From Brugia malayi (Eukaryota; Nematoda; Chromadorea; Rhabditida; Onchocercidae), in NCBI RefSeq assembly GCF_000002995.4, contig NW_025062477.1, positions 10,884,649 to 10,948,648 on the forward strand: a stretch of 64,000 nt of DNA, in the 5' to 3' direction. Shown here piece after piece: positions 14,967 through 28,324 of this stretch. Every line of letters starts with the position of its first letter. The first letter of the stretch is position 1. The notes beneath the pieces were generated by a model. It was not told where the DNA came from and did not search any database. It was given only the letters and a program-made list of their open reading frames with translations. The position numbers and the translations under genes were made by a program.

Positions 14967-17088
14967 AAAAAAGAAATCAGCAATGATAAAATTATGCTTA
15001 CAAAAAAGTGTTCTTTATCCAATAAAAGAAGAATGGCAAATGAGCATTTGAAAATCTTTTTCTACTATTCTTTCTAAAAAAATTTGGGAGAATTTAATTT
15101 GACATATGTAAGTAAATTATGGAATATATTATCTTATGAGAAGCAAAAAATGCGCGCTTTTTTCTTTATCTTCTCTTTTATTTTTTTTCAAATAATTCAG
15201 ATCGTGTAGAAATTTGTTCTAAATAAAACAATAATTTTGCTAATATTCAAATTCTCATTCGTTTATTAATGAAATATTACTTTAAGGGATGTGGTGAAGC
15301 TGCTGCCGATGCATTTGTAGGTGTTTTTGAAGCATTAGCTAAATCACAAACCAAGAAATTGCGCAAGCTTTCGGTTCAGGAATTAGTCGATTGCAGTGGT
15401 CCATGTTCGTTGTTTGGAAGATTCGGAAATGTAATACAGCTTTTAGACTCACATAATCAGATAGATATAATAAAATCTATCGAAATGAAATGAATTATCT
15501 CTGTTCATTTCTGGAGGAAATAAACAGAAAACCGATTAATACATATGAATAATAATTAGTAATTTAATAATAGCAACAACATTGACAATAATGATAATAA
15601 AAATATTAGTAATAGTAATAGTAACAATAAACAATAGAGTAGTATTAAATTTAAGCTGTATGAAATTTTAACAGTGACACAACGCTAATTTTTATTATTT
15701 CTTTGCAAAATTATTTCCATATGTATAAAATGATAGCATTTTATTTTCATTAAATCAAATTGTTTGGTGATGATCATAAGCAATGAAAACGTTTTATGAT
15801 AACATTATTATTAATGATAATAAATGATGATAAAATTAATAGTAATACTAATAATAACAAAGGCTAATTCAAATTATGCAAATATACTATTTCTTTAATA
15901 TAATTTAAAAGCATAATTCTTCAGTTTTCCGCATATGTTATGAAAAAGAATGGATTAGTAAGCGAAAAGAGCTATCCATATGGAAAAAGCATGGGTCATG
16001 TGAAATGAAAAGTGCACGATTTGGAAAACCTGTTGCCACCTTTACAGTAAGCCGTGTTACACCTTTATTATTTAAAGCACTTCTGGCAAAAGGACCGGTG
16101 GTTACAAGAATTTTATTGTCAACTAAATTCAGAAATTATAAAGAAGGTAAGAAAATTTGTTTAATTAAATTTAAAATTTGAAAGAGACGAATGAACAAAA
16201 ATTGTAAAAAGACGAAAAGTTGAATAAATAAGGTAAAGAAAAATGATTAAATTTGTAATAATTTAATGCAAATTAAAGAATAATAAAATTTAAGAAGTTT
16301 ATCTATTATTTTATTATTTAATTAATTTATACCATTTTCAACTAAAATTACAAATTTTAGGCATCAATTAGATGTGAATAATTTGCAGGAATATTTAGTG
16401 ATCAATGCGACGAAGGTTTTTATTCACATACGGTATTAGCGGTTGGATTTACAAATAATTATATTTTAATTAAAAACAGGCAAAAATTTTCTCTTATTTA
16501 AATTTTTTGACTGAATTTTGAACAATTTATTGTGCTATTTTATTTTATTTAAATTAGAAGCTTAAAACATATTTTGCTTTTTTGTCGTCTTTCTATTTCT
16601 ATTTATTTAAAACCTATGGTAAATTGAAATTGTTAGCCAAGATAATGCGTTCACTTTGCATTCTCAATTTTTTAATTAATGAAATATTTACAACAATGAA
16701 AAAATTGATAGCAATTTTATATTAACATCATTATTTTAAATGAATAAATCATTTATAATGTTATTAATTTCTTCTTCCTTTAAATCAAAGAAATTGTTTA
16801 TAAAATTGATAAGTTATACATCATTTTGATAGTATTATATAGACTTGCGGCAAAAAGAAAGAAAAGGAAAGCTAATTGCGTTATATATGTTGGATAGTTC
16901 ATTTTTAAAATATACTACAATCTTTTTTTTTTTTTTTTAAATCAATGAAAAAATTAAACTAATGAATAAATTGATAATAATTAATTTTCAGTTGGGGCAC
17001 CGATTGGGGCGAAAAAGGATATATGCGTATTTCGATAAATCCAAAAGAAAATTGTAATTTATATCTTGAATCACTTGCTGCAATGTGA
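13688..17088 (+). pseudogene. Cysteine protease paralogue, catalytically dead and frameshifted
   Basis: Exons 13688-13779, 14000-14085, 14470-14612, 14732-14887, 15287-15430, 15925-16146, 16389-16479 and 16992-17088 match the minus-strand protease in number and phase; exons 3 are both 143 bases. A signal-peptide-like start and an I29-like propeptide are present. The catalytic site reads GCGEAAADAF: the nucleophile Cys is Ala (codon 15299-15301), and the oxyanion Gln is Arg (14885-14887). His ([10 protein letters not shown]) and Asn (LIKNSWG) remain. In exon 6 the frame breaks at the A-run 15984-15988, one base short, and reaches TGA at 16006. The intron after 16479 starts with GC instead of GT. 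The last exon lies inside the right repeat arm. It could be a pseudoenzyme if the frameshift is a sequence error, but a pseudogene is more likely. Confidence 0.8.
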
Positions 17089-18660
17089 AAAAAAAGAACA
17101 ATTCGACTATTCATTTTATTATTATTTGAATTATTATGAAATATCGAAATATCCGAATTTGACTGTAACAAATATAACAAATTAATGCATTCAGTGGTGC
17201 GATTACACAATAAAAACATTCATCAGATTAATCATAACTTATTGGAATAAAATGAAAGAAAAATTAAATTAGCAGAGAAAAAATAATTATTGAAGCTAGT
17301 TTATAGGAGTTGTTAATGAAATGTCAAAAAAATATTTCTCGATAAATATTAAAAATTCAAATTCTGTAGTGGAGCTAATAAAAAGGTTCTGAATAACACA
17401 ATTTTACTTCACTTTTTTTTTTCACAGTTGGTCACATATCTTTGTCATACGACTTTATATATATGGATGCCTACAAAATAAATTTCTCAAATATTTCGAG
17501 TTAAAAAATCTTAACGTGAAGACATCAAACGTAAAAAGAGCTATCGCAGACGTAAAAAAAACGAATTTCCATGCTTTTTTCCTATTTTCGACATTGCACA
17601 TATTTTCGATACATTTAGAATATTTGAAAGAAATCAAAAATAATCATAATGATTGATGAAAAAAGAATGAAACCATTCACAATTCAGGATTAAAAAAAAT
17701 TCTAAACTTTATTTATTGGATAGAACTGGAATCTGCAACAACAACAAAAAAAATTGTAACCAATAATTTGCAATTTCAACAAACGCATTATGCTGCACTT
17801 TCACATATGCATATATTATTATTAATTCAAACTTTTTCAACAATATCTCTAAACTATTTCCTTTTAAATTTTAATATTTAAACAAATTTTCTCTTCTGCT
17901 AAAGCAAACGCTTTCGCCATTCCTTTGTCCTGTTTAAACATGTTCAATCAATAAATGGTTAAACTTTTAGCATATAATTTACACTGGAAAAAATTTTCCC
18001 TTTTCTTTTCAAAAATGCATGCGGTAAAGGGCTTTGCTCGTTCGAAAGCTCCTCGGTGACAGTCTTAATCCATAACAATCTGTCCTGAATGATTAAGTTG
18101 TGAAATATGGCAAAATTTTGCAGGATTTTTAGCCTATGGTTAAGAGTGATTTTCAGTTGGTTGAGATAAAAATTATCATTAATCGAAGTTATTGAACAGT
18201 ACTAGAAAAATTGAGGAAGTAGATTCGAGGGAGCAGTGATCGCGAACCAATTTCCCACCTCTTTTAAGCGCGTGATTACCCGTAAATAAAGAGTTGTACC
18301 CTAATGGATGACCTTTACTCTTTTTACAGTTAAAGTTAGATTTTAATGCTACATCAATTATTTATAAAAGTAAATGCCACACTGGAAGACCTTTACAATT
18401 CTCAAAGCAAAGGATGAAATAAAGAGTAGACAACTTACCTGTCAACAATCAAATCTGTATTTGGCTATCAAGTCGAGAAGACTTTACCAATAATTAATAA
18501 TTTTGATAATGTATGTAGTTCGTACATTTTTTTCCTTAGTTAGAAAAAATTTTCCATTAAAAATTAAGAGCAATTTTCAACACATAATCAATGTAGAGCA
18601 ATTCAACACATTCTTTGTTGCAAATGAATATTGAGAACGGATTTCTCAATTGAAACGGAG
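16561..18660. repeat. Right arm of near-identical 2.1-kb inverted repeat
   Basis: Inverted partner of 8199-10297. It contains the final exon of the plus-strand protease at 16992-17088 plus about 1.5 kb of non-coding sequence. Its outer end at 18660 stops abruptly and is followed by a rearranged, diverged copy of its own outer 300 bases. Confidence 0.93.
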
Positions 18661-19510
18661 ATGGTTAAACTTTTAGCATATAATTTTTTTCTTTTAGCAT
18701 ATAATTTTTAATGCTACATCAATTATTTATAAAAGTAAATGCCACACTGGAAGACCTTTACAATTCTCAAAGCAAAGGATGAAATAAAGAGTAGACAACT
18801 TACCTGTCAACAATCAAATCTGTATTTGGTTAATGAAATAAAGTTAATTAATGAAATAAAGAGTAGACAACCTACCTGTCAACAGCTAAATGTGAGTTTG
18901 GCTATCAAGTCGAGAAGACTTTGACCAATAATTAATAATTTTTTATTATACAAAAAAAGAAAAAAATGATACTGTAAAAAAGGCTACAAAAAAGGCGGAG
19001 TGACCAGTAATTAGCTAGGAGCTCATTAATTGGTATGATTTAAAGTTTCTTTCGGTTATTTCTCGTTCACCAAACCAATTACCAATAAATATAGAATTTA
19101 TCGCTAGAATAAAAAAATTGGCACAAAATTTCACGAATCTCTAGCAAATGTAAAAATATTAAGCTATAATTAATCTTTTTGTTTTAAGAAATAAATTTAA
19201 ATTAAAAAAAAAGAATAATTAATCAGTAATTATTTCCGCTTCTTTTACTAATGAAAAAATATTCATTACTAGGGAAAGGAATAACTATTATTATTACAAA
19301 CTAAAGTTTCTACATTCAATTTTTTATTATTAATGGAGAATTGACCACTGATAATGTATGTAGTTCGTACAATTTTTTTCTTAATTAGAAAAAATTTTTC
19401 ATTAAAAATTAAGAGCAATTTTCAACACATAATCAATGTACACTTTTTTGCAATCAATTTACATTCTTTGTTGCAAATAAGTATTGGATAACGGAATTCT
19501 CAATTGAAAC
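18661..19510. repeat. Rearranged diverged copies of the arm's outer segment
   Basis: Pieces of the arm end recur here in the same orientation. 18661-18686 copies a bit near 17957. About 18700-18830 copies 18343-18466. 18841-18950 is a second, more diverged copy of about 18415-18510. About 19345-19510 copies 18505-18660 with mismatches. The unrelated stretch 18951-19340 sits between them. This looks like an older arm end left in place when the younger arm was written in beside it. Confidence 0.7.
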
Positions 19511-19590
19511 ATTTATTTAAGGTTTAGTCTTCGACACATTATACTTGTTTTTCTGACATAAGCAATCTTTTTCAAGGGCATCATCTTCGG

Positions 19591-19750
19591 AGAGAGATCT
19601 AGAAAAGGGACCTAATCAAAGCTTACCTCCATTTCCCAACTGGTTGACTAATCACAGCAGTGGACATCTTATCGAATAGAAAAAAAAAAAAAAAAAAAAA
19701 AAAACAAACTCTCTACTCTAACTGTCCACGAACTTATCATGACTCAATAT
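19591..19750. repeat. Older, diverged outer part of inverted duplication (right)
   Basis: Inverted, imperfect match to 8030-8198, interrupted by an A-run at 19680-19704. It shows the original duplication reached further than the identical arms. Confidence 0.7.
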
Positions 19751-20686
19751 CACTATGAAGAAGGAGCAGGCTCAAAGAATATGGTGCTAGTTGCATACTT
19801 TTCTGGACAGACAAAATTCAAAACTGATTCCTGGACAAAGCATTCAGGAATTGAATCAATGATCAAAAATTCAATTGCCTCCAAATTTATTAATTTGTCA
19901 TTCTGATTGAATTGTCACCTTATGCAGTATGTTGTTCATCATGTCTGCCTCAACTTTGCAAGCCAATCCCGCAGAAAAACACATATTCCTCACTGACCTT
20001 CGCTTCTCATCCTAAAAGTTGTTGCTTTTGATAAGATCATTATGCTTCAATACTAAAGCAAAAAAAAAATGCCTCTAAAGTTTGAAAAGGAATACCAAAC
20101 AAACATGTTGCGAATTCAATATCAACAACACTCCAACAATAATATAAATCTATTAGTCATATGCTGAAATTTGTTATCAAATGTTAACATTTTGTCCTCA
20201 CATTCAACTAATCTATCTGCTATTATGTATGCAAATGAACATCCGATGTCATATCTATGGAATTCATTGTAATTATATTATAAACCACTCCCAACTTTTA
20301 ACATATATAAACCTAAGCCTAAATAACAACGGCGCCTTTAAATCATGATCGAAGAGGAGTTATTATCGTCCACAAATGTCTTATTTTTCTTCTCAAGTGT
20401 TACATATTCCTGCTTCCATACAACCAACCAACTTTTACGACAAAATTTTAGTGCCATGGGATCATGTTCAGATATATTTTTTAATATTGAACATCGAACT
20501 AGCTAAAGAAAGATTAGTCAATCTTCAAAAAGAAATAAATGCCATATATTTGTCATCTCCAGAATTAAATACGATAATAAATAATAATATAAAAATATTA
20601 TTACTTATATAAAAATATTATTTAATTGTATAAAGACATATTATTACTCCATAGCGCTACGCTGACGTACCTCCAGGATTGTATTG
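19751..20686. other. Non-coding, no assignable gene
   Basis: A 78-codon frame at 20376-20612 starts in plausible protein-like composition but shows no domain I recognise. Nothing else is supported. Confidence 0.4.
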
Positions 20687-21460
20687 TTATTGTTTTTGCC
20701 CATATTTGGTCGTTGTCGATCTGCTGTCGATATAGTTAAATGAACGTTGGCAATTTTTTACTTGTTCATATACATTAATCAAATGCGATAGGAATTCTCT
20801 TAGCTTTGCAACTGTCCAAGGTTTATTTATCCTCTTTTGACTATGCACTTTACTTAATATCCATTGTGGGAGTCTACATTCAAGAAAAGGTTCCATACTT
20901 ACATTCATAGTATTTCTGACAGATAAGTTATCTCCTAAGGCTTCTAATTGACGTAATACCTGCTCAATATTTTCTATAGTTACAATCCAATTGTCATCAT
21001 TTTTCTTAGTGGACTGAAGTAATGTCCTTACGGTCGAGGAGTCACCATATTTTTCTTTGAGTAGACGTTGTATTACTTTATAATTTTCAGAGGCGATTTC
21101 ATATCAAGATATTGTTCGTTAGGTATTTCCTTTAAGGCATGAATATAAATAATTTAATTTTTCGATTTCTGGAATTACTTGTGGATGGACAGCAGCATCA
21201 AAGCTACTCCAAAATTGTCGCCATTGTCTTAGGTCACCATTAAAGATAGACAGAGACAATTGCGGCAGGTTGACTGTTGATTTAACGAGATTTTTAATTT
21301 TTCCTTTTCTTTATTTAACTTATGTAACAGTTGTTTCAGCCTTTGATTAGTCTCCTTCTTGAGCATTGATAATGTTATAACGACCTCCTTTCCCTCATGT
21401 AATACTCGGAATATTTGTTGATCGCCTTTAGTGATTGCCTTTAGTGTATATTTAGCGATT
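20687..21460 (-). mobile_element. Decayed BEL/Pao retrotransposon gag fragment (DUF1759-like)
   Basis: The minus strand encodes a run typical of BEL/Pao gag. LPQLSLSIFNGDLRQWRQFW is followed by FDAAVHPQVIPEIEKLNYL. After in-frame stops comes LLKEKYGDSSTVRTLLQST, and then a 73-codon open stretch including FLECRLPQWILSKVHSQKRI. The reading frame shifts near 21270 and stops interrupt it near 21115-21130. No protease, reverse transcriptase or LTR is visible on either side, so only the gag survives. It is inert. Confidence 0.8.
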
Positions 21461-21469
21461 GTATTTTGG

Positions 21470-22845
21470 TGGAATTAGTCATGGATTTAATTCATTTTTA
21501 CAATTAAAATTAATTTTTATTTCAAAATTAAAAATTCATTTTTATGGAACGGAAATCGTACCACTTGTAAGATTTTTTGTATGTTAAACTGGAAATAAGT
21601 TCTAATAATATCAAATGTCATTCATTTAAGTGCTAATACTATTTAGAAATATTAATTTATTAAAAAAAAAGAGGGATATTTTCAACTTTAATGATAATTT
21701 CATACGCATTTTTTGGGGAATGGTTATGTTCGGTTTGGTCACTTCATAATAATAATAATGAAATAAGATTTAAAAAAAAACTTTATTATTAAAGTTTTAA
21801 CAATATTTCAGTAGCGAAATTAATAATTGCTCACGGTCTCAATTCATTTTTACAATTAAAATTAAAATTTAAAAAAAATTTAAATTTTGAAAATATTACA
21901 ATTTGTATGATTTGTATGTTAAACTGGGAAATAAGTTCTAATAATGTTAAATTTTATTTTCATTCAATGCTAATACTATTTAAAAATATAAATTCATTAA
22001 AAAAATTAGATATTTTCAACTTTATTGATTATTTTGCATGCATTTTTTTGGGATGGCCATATTTCCTAGTTTAACATACCAAAAATCTAATAAATAGTAA
22101 TATTTTCAAGAAGTATAAAATTTAAATTTTCTTTGAAATTTTAATTTTAATAGTAAAAATAAATTGGGGCCATGACCAATTAAAAATTTTATTAGTTTCG
22201 CCACTGAAATATTGTTAAAACTTTAGTAATTAAGTTTTTGTAAAAGTTTATTTCATCATTATTACTGTGAAGTGACCAAACGCAACATGACCATTCCCCA
22301 AAAATGCGTATAAAATAATCAATAAAGTTGAAAATATCTGGTTTTTTTAATGAATTAATATACATAAATAATTTTAACACCTAAATAAAATAAAATTTGA
22401 CATTAGTAGAACTTACTTTTTTTTAAAATTTAATTTTAATTGTAAAAATGAGTTGGTGCCGTGACCAATTAAAAATTTTATTAATTTCGCTACTGAATTT
22501 ATATGATTTTTTGTATGTAAAACTAAGAAATATTAATTCATTTAAAAAAAAAAACAGATATTTTCAACTTTATTGATTATTTTGCATGCATTTTTTGGGG
22601 GATGGTCATGTTCCGTTTGGTCACTTCACAGTAATAATAATGAAATAAAATTTTAAAAAAAACCTAATTATCAAAGTTTTAACAATATTTCAGTAGCGAA
22701 ATTAATAAAATTTTTAATTGGTCATGGCTCCAATTCATTTTTACAATTAAAATTAATTTTTTAAAAAAACTTTAAATTTTGCATTTTTTGAAAATCTTAC
22801 AATTTGTAAGATTTTTTGTATGTTAAACTGGAAAAAAATTTTTAT
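21470..22845. mobile_element. Mosaic of direct and inverted short repeats, MITE-like
   Basis: One roughly 350-base module appears in both orientations. Landmarks are CAATTCATTTTTACAATTAA, TTTTTTGTATGTTAAACTGG, GATATTTTCAACTTTATTGA, and a GGTCACTTCACAGTAATAAT-type stretch ending in ATTTCAGTAGCGAAATTAAT. Direct copies begin near 21485, 21840 and 22500; inverted copies occupy about 22065-22430. The ends share CCAATTAAAAATTTT and its complement. No coding capacity. It is probably nested non-autonomous elements. Confidence 0.65.
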
Positions 22846-23611
22846 AATATTTAAATTGTAATTATACATTATTCTTATTACTTTTTGTTTGTTATTATCA
22901 TTATTTTCGTCACTACTATTTCTACTATTAGTTCTAACCAAAAAGCTAAATTTATTTATCATCACATATTAATTAGTTTTTTTTTTTTTTTTTTTTTTTT
23001 TTGTGAATTCTTTATATTTAACAGCTTTTTAAAATGTTTTGCATGAATTATTTTTTAAGGAAATGATGCAAATATGTTTTCGCATTAAAAAGAGAGACAA
23101 AATTAATTTTTGTCACACTGACCTAATTTTGTGGAAAAAACATTACGAAAAAAAATTTATTCGCTTTTCATTAATATTTTAAGTTGTGCAGTTAGCTATG
23201 TTGATCATCTTGCATGCCCTCAACTGCAGTGTGCTATGATAATTGTTATTGTAATCTCCGTATTTTTTTTTAGAAAACTTTTTTCTGGTTGTTTTTTTTT
23301 TCCTGTTCTAATTTCCAGTTGACAATGTTTAATTATCTTAATGGATGGAGAACGAGATAAAAATGGATGTCATATGTTTTATCATTTATCACATTTTAAT
23401 AAAAATTATCCTATTTTAGAGTAATCATAAATATTTAACCCAAATGAAATGACAAGATTAGATGACATTCTTGCAGTGATTGCTACCATTAAATAAAACT
23501 CAATAAGTGTGCATAATGTTAATGTAATAAAAATAATTATTGCATTTAATTCAGAATTCATACAAATGACCTACCTGGTCAATGAACGATTTAAGTGCAA
23601 CGGTTCCTTTT

Positions 23612-23648
23612 TCCCTCTCTCCCTCTCCCTCTCTCTCTCTCTCTCTCC
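23612..23648. repeat. CT microsatellite
   Basis: CCCTCT units grade into a pure (CT)n run. A similar tract occurs at 30336-30364. Confidence 0.85.
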
Positions 23649-26600
23649 ATATTTTATCTTATTTATGTCATCACGAGAAAATATGCTATGTTTAAATGGT
23701 CGAGAAAGAAAAGCAAAAAAAAAAAAAAAAAAAAAAAAACTGCTTATAATGAAAGATGCTGATGTTGTCATTTGAACAGATTATTTTGTCTGCTTTTTGT
23801 AGAAATAATTATTACAAATCATTATTTATTATTTTATATCAAAAAAAAAAAAACAATAAATACTGATAATTTTTATTGTAAAAAATTTTTTTAATATAAT
23901 TTTTTGTTTTTTAAATTGTACAATTATTTTTTATCATAGAATTAAAAATTGATAAATTTTATTGTATAGACTATCAATTGGATTAAAAATGTTTACAGTC
24001 AGGAAGCCAAAAGTTGAAGTTATCATTGCTGAATATTTTTTAATTGCTGTTTATTGTTGAAGAATAGAATTTTATACTCTCGGAAATTCCTAGAAGATTT
24101 TTACTAAAAAAAAAAAGCTTATTGTAAGAAATCAACCGTCAATTTTTTTTTTTTTTTGTTTGTTTTTCGATTTATAATTATAGATAATTTCAAATTTTAT
24201 TAATAAATCTGTAACATTATATGAAATTATGTTGATTAAACCTATTCTAATATTCTAAAAAATGTTTGTAACAATAGATATATTGATTGATTTCCCTGAG
24301 ATCATATTGATCGAGAATAAATTTAATGCATTAGTTACAAATGTGTCAGTGTATGATATCAATGACATTGCTGTTCGATCAATGTCAGCATGCCAGCATT
24401 TCTTTTATTGTCATTGTCACCTGTCAACAACAACGAAAGGTCATTTCATCTGGTCATTGTAAATAAAAACAAAAAAACAAAACAAAAAAGCAGTTGACTT
24501 TCCCAATTTGACAATAGTGTGAATATAAAGTGGATGGATTCCGGATAGTTCCGGTTAATTCCGGATTGCTGAATTGCATACAAAAAGTATTTATTACTTC
24601 ATTTAAGTCTTATATTTAGACATATGCTTAGACTTAACTTTATCCCTTCTCAACAAACCATCATATTTTTGGATTTCTTTTCTTTCTGAAAAAAAAAAAA
24701 AACGCTTAGAATTAACTTTTTGATTATTTTTGCATTAAATATTTAACATTTAACAAATTTCACTAATAATGATAGTGAAGCAATAATGTCAGCTTTGATA
24801 TAACTGAAACTATCATTATCATTTAATTTGATCTAATACATTATTTGATTTTAGATTTATCCTAGAAATAAGTATGCAAACACTTTCCTCTAAATTTCCA
24901 TTTATTGAATGATATATTAGGTGTTTACCTGGAATTAATTCATTATCAGTTGTTAATCATTCTTTATCAGTCGTTGATATTCAACAATAATGCAATATTA
25001 ATACATTCCTTGTTGATCAATATTCAAGCAATTGATTTTAAAAATTCATCAAAAATGGCACAAAAATGTAGATAAGATAGATTAGAATTCGATTTTACAA
25101 CTTAACTTTATTCCACAAGGATAAAACTTGACAAGTTGCTTGTTAGATATCACAGTGATTATCAGTGTAGCTTCAGGTGATATCATCCGAACGGTATTTA
25201 GTTCAAAAAAGCGAATTATGCTGAAGTTAAAATAAGAGTTATTTCAATTTGCCCAGATAATAGTTTAAAAAAAAAAAAAAAAAACGATTTGCTTGAATAA
25301 ATTGTTTGAACACTAAATTTCAGCAAATTTTTATTCAACTTCAACCGTCTGATTTTTTTAATTTCAATAAAACAATTCTCAAAAATTTTATCACATAAAC
25401 TTTTAGTTGATCTGTTCTTCTAAAAGTATTATATTTCTGGCTTTTTTTTTCTTTCACATTGGGTTCACTTTTTTTCAAGAAATATTTACATTGCAATTTT
25501 TCAGTTAATTAATTAATATGAATTTCTATCCCCCCATGATATAAAGATTACATTTAAATAATGCATAAATTAATCTCTTATAGAACGATGTTTGTTAAAA
25601 GATTTATAAATATTATCCTGAAATTTGAAAATTTCATTTCTCATTAATTATTTTAAACAGTTTTCATTGAACCAAAAAACTGTCAGTTCCTTATTTTTTT
25701 CAATCATTTGTATTTTTTTTCAATCAGTTGAAAGAATTTATAAATAAATACTGGTTTTCCTTCTTTTTTTTTTTTTTTAAACATTATTATCAGTTCAATG
25801 AAATTATGTCAATACAAAAAGAGCAATAACTGCTCAGATTTAGCTTTTAATACAAAATTATTTTGATATTCAACCAGGATATTAATACTAAAGACAAGTT
25901 TAAATTCAACTTTTTTTTTGTAATAATTAACTTTTTTTGACAAAATAAATTTAAATCTAACACTTAAAAATAAATGATTGGTAATAATATTTTTGACTGA
26001 TTGAACAGATAGTTAATATGCATATCACTGATAAAAAAAAATAGGTTATCAATTGAGTTAACCCATGACAAAGAGTGAAAATTAACTGATGTCTCTGAAG
26101 TTATACATCAATTTTGTCACCATATGTTCTAATTAATAATTAATTAATTTGTTTCGTTTTGGATTATTAAATTAGAGTTGCATTGTGTACTTTTGCTATT
26201 TTGTTTAAAATTCATTGAAAAGTTTTACTTTTTTTCCTCTCTTAATACATATGAAATAAAATATGCTTTTTCTTTATTATGAAAAAGAAAATTGAAATTT
26301 ATTGTTAATTTTTAATTTTAATATTGCACGAAGAGCAATTTAATTTTTGGTTTGTTTATTAATATTCCAATTTTAATTCCAAAAGTATAAAGTTGAATTA
26401 TTTTTGATATTTAATAATAGCCATAATTATTTACTATTCATTAATAAGCTACCGTTTTAATAAGCTATCAAATGCCATTCTACTTATTCATCAAATTACA
26501 ACTACACAATAAATAATAACAAAGTAATTTTCATATTATGCATCCCAATTTATTTCACATCAAATTCCATCTATTTTATTTTTAATAACGAATACAAAAA

Positions 26601-28220
26601 AATTGTGATTTAAAATGAAACAAATTGAATTTTTTTAAATGAACTAATATTTGCTCAGTTATAACAATCACAACAAATGAGAAATTCATTATAATTGAAT
26701 GTCAGTGTTTTGTGTATTTAAATTTCTAATCATATTTTTACTATATTGTTGTTCTGGTAGTTCTATCAGGAATTTGCAGTATTTCCACTTTTTTTTTCTT
26801 TTATTCCAGTTTTTAAACAATATCAAAAATTTCACCTTGAATTTCGGACTGAAATTTGCATTTTTTATATTTTATTTATGATCTCTTGTTCAAAATTTGA
26901 AAAACGAATTCAACATTTGAATCAGAAAAATATTATCTTTATTTTAAAATTTTTTTCATTTTTCATATGGGAATACATACAACCATGTTTATATTTTTAT
27001 TTATTCATTTATTTAGTATAAAATTATTTAAAATATCATTCAGAGCAATCCGTTTGATATTTATCTGCTAGATGATAAATACAAAAATTTTTCATTTTCA
27101 AAAGAGCTAAATTTATAATTAATCATTTTACGCATATAATTTGAATGTTAATTTTCTCTTTGAATAATTTATTGGGTTATAAATCATTGGAAATTTAAAT
27201 TCATTAACTTTTGCTTATGTATGATTGAATTATAAATGATCAATGAATTTAAAGAAAATGTTAAACACTGTAAAATTTCATTTCTTTTCTTCTTTTTCTT
27301 GTCCATCCATTAATCAACAAATAATGGCGAAAAGCAACTGTCCAATTCAATTTTCCTCCATTCACTACCATTTGGCTGCAGAAACCAATTCAACATGAAA
27401 CCCAATTCTATTCCACAAAAAAAGAAAAAATTTTTAGTTTTCTAAAAAAAAAAAAAGGAAACGAACAATTTCAAAATTCTTTCGTAAATTCTTTCGATAT
27501 TACATATGTACTTTTTTTTTTTTTCTTTATTATTACCAATGGTCTAATTAAAATTAAACAACTATTCGACTTGTCTTCTTCTGAAGCCGAAAATAATTTG
27601 ATTGAAATCAATGAGGTCAAATTTGTTTTATGTATGAATACATCTTAAATAATAATTTAAAAGAATGCAAATGAATTTCATGATTTTTTGCTTTTTATTT
27701 TCAGTAAATAGATATTTTCATTTTAATAAAAAAACAAAAAAAAATGTTTGAAAAAAAAGTTGGCTAACATTTGAATACATTTATACTTATTTGTTTAATT
27801 CCTTAAAAATAGTACCTTTTGAAATATATCTTTAAACCAAAAAAACAAAAAACAAAAACGAGAAATCTACGAAATTTTTTGTCAAATTGATATTAGCGTA
27901 ATTTATTTTTAGCACTTTCGTCTCTTTTACATTTTGCCAATTAGTCACTTTACCAGCCATTCGTTAGTTTGTATGTATATGTATAGCAAGAATTTTTAAT
28001 GAAATAAAAGTGAGATATTAGAATTTACAAATTTAAAAATTTTCTTTAAGGTTAAGGTATCGAATTTTAGTAGCAAATTTAATTATTTAAATGTCTTTTT
28101 TTTTTGATGATATCTATATTCTTCCTCCTAGATTCTCAATCTTCCCCTTATTCACATAAAATTTAATCAAGACAACATTCATTTTTGCTAATTTACTCAT
28201 TTTCCATAATAAGAGTTGAA

Positions 28221-28324
28221 ACAATAATAATAATAATAGTAATAATAATATTAATAGTAGTAATAATATTAATAATAATGGCAATAATAATAATAATAAT
28301 GATAACAATAGTAATAATAATAAA
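28221..28324. repeat. AAT trinucleotide array
   Basis: About 100 bases of AAT/AGT/AAC triplets. It produces an artefactual poly-Leu reading frame on the minus strand. Confidence 0.9.

Noticed and set aside
20376..20612. 78-codon plus-strand frame
   Set aside because: No recognisable domain, no splice or homology support, and it lies among repeat debris.
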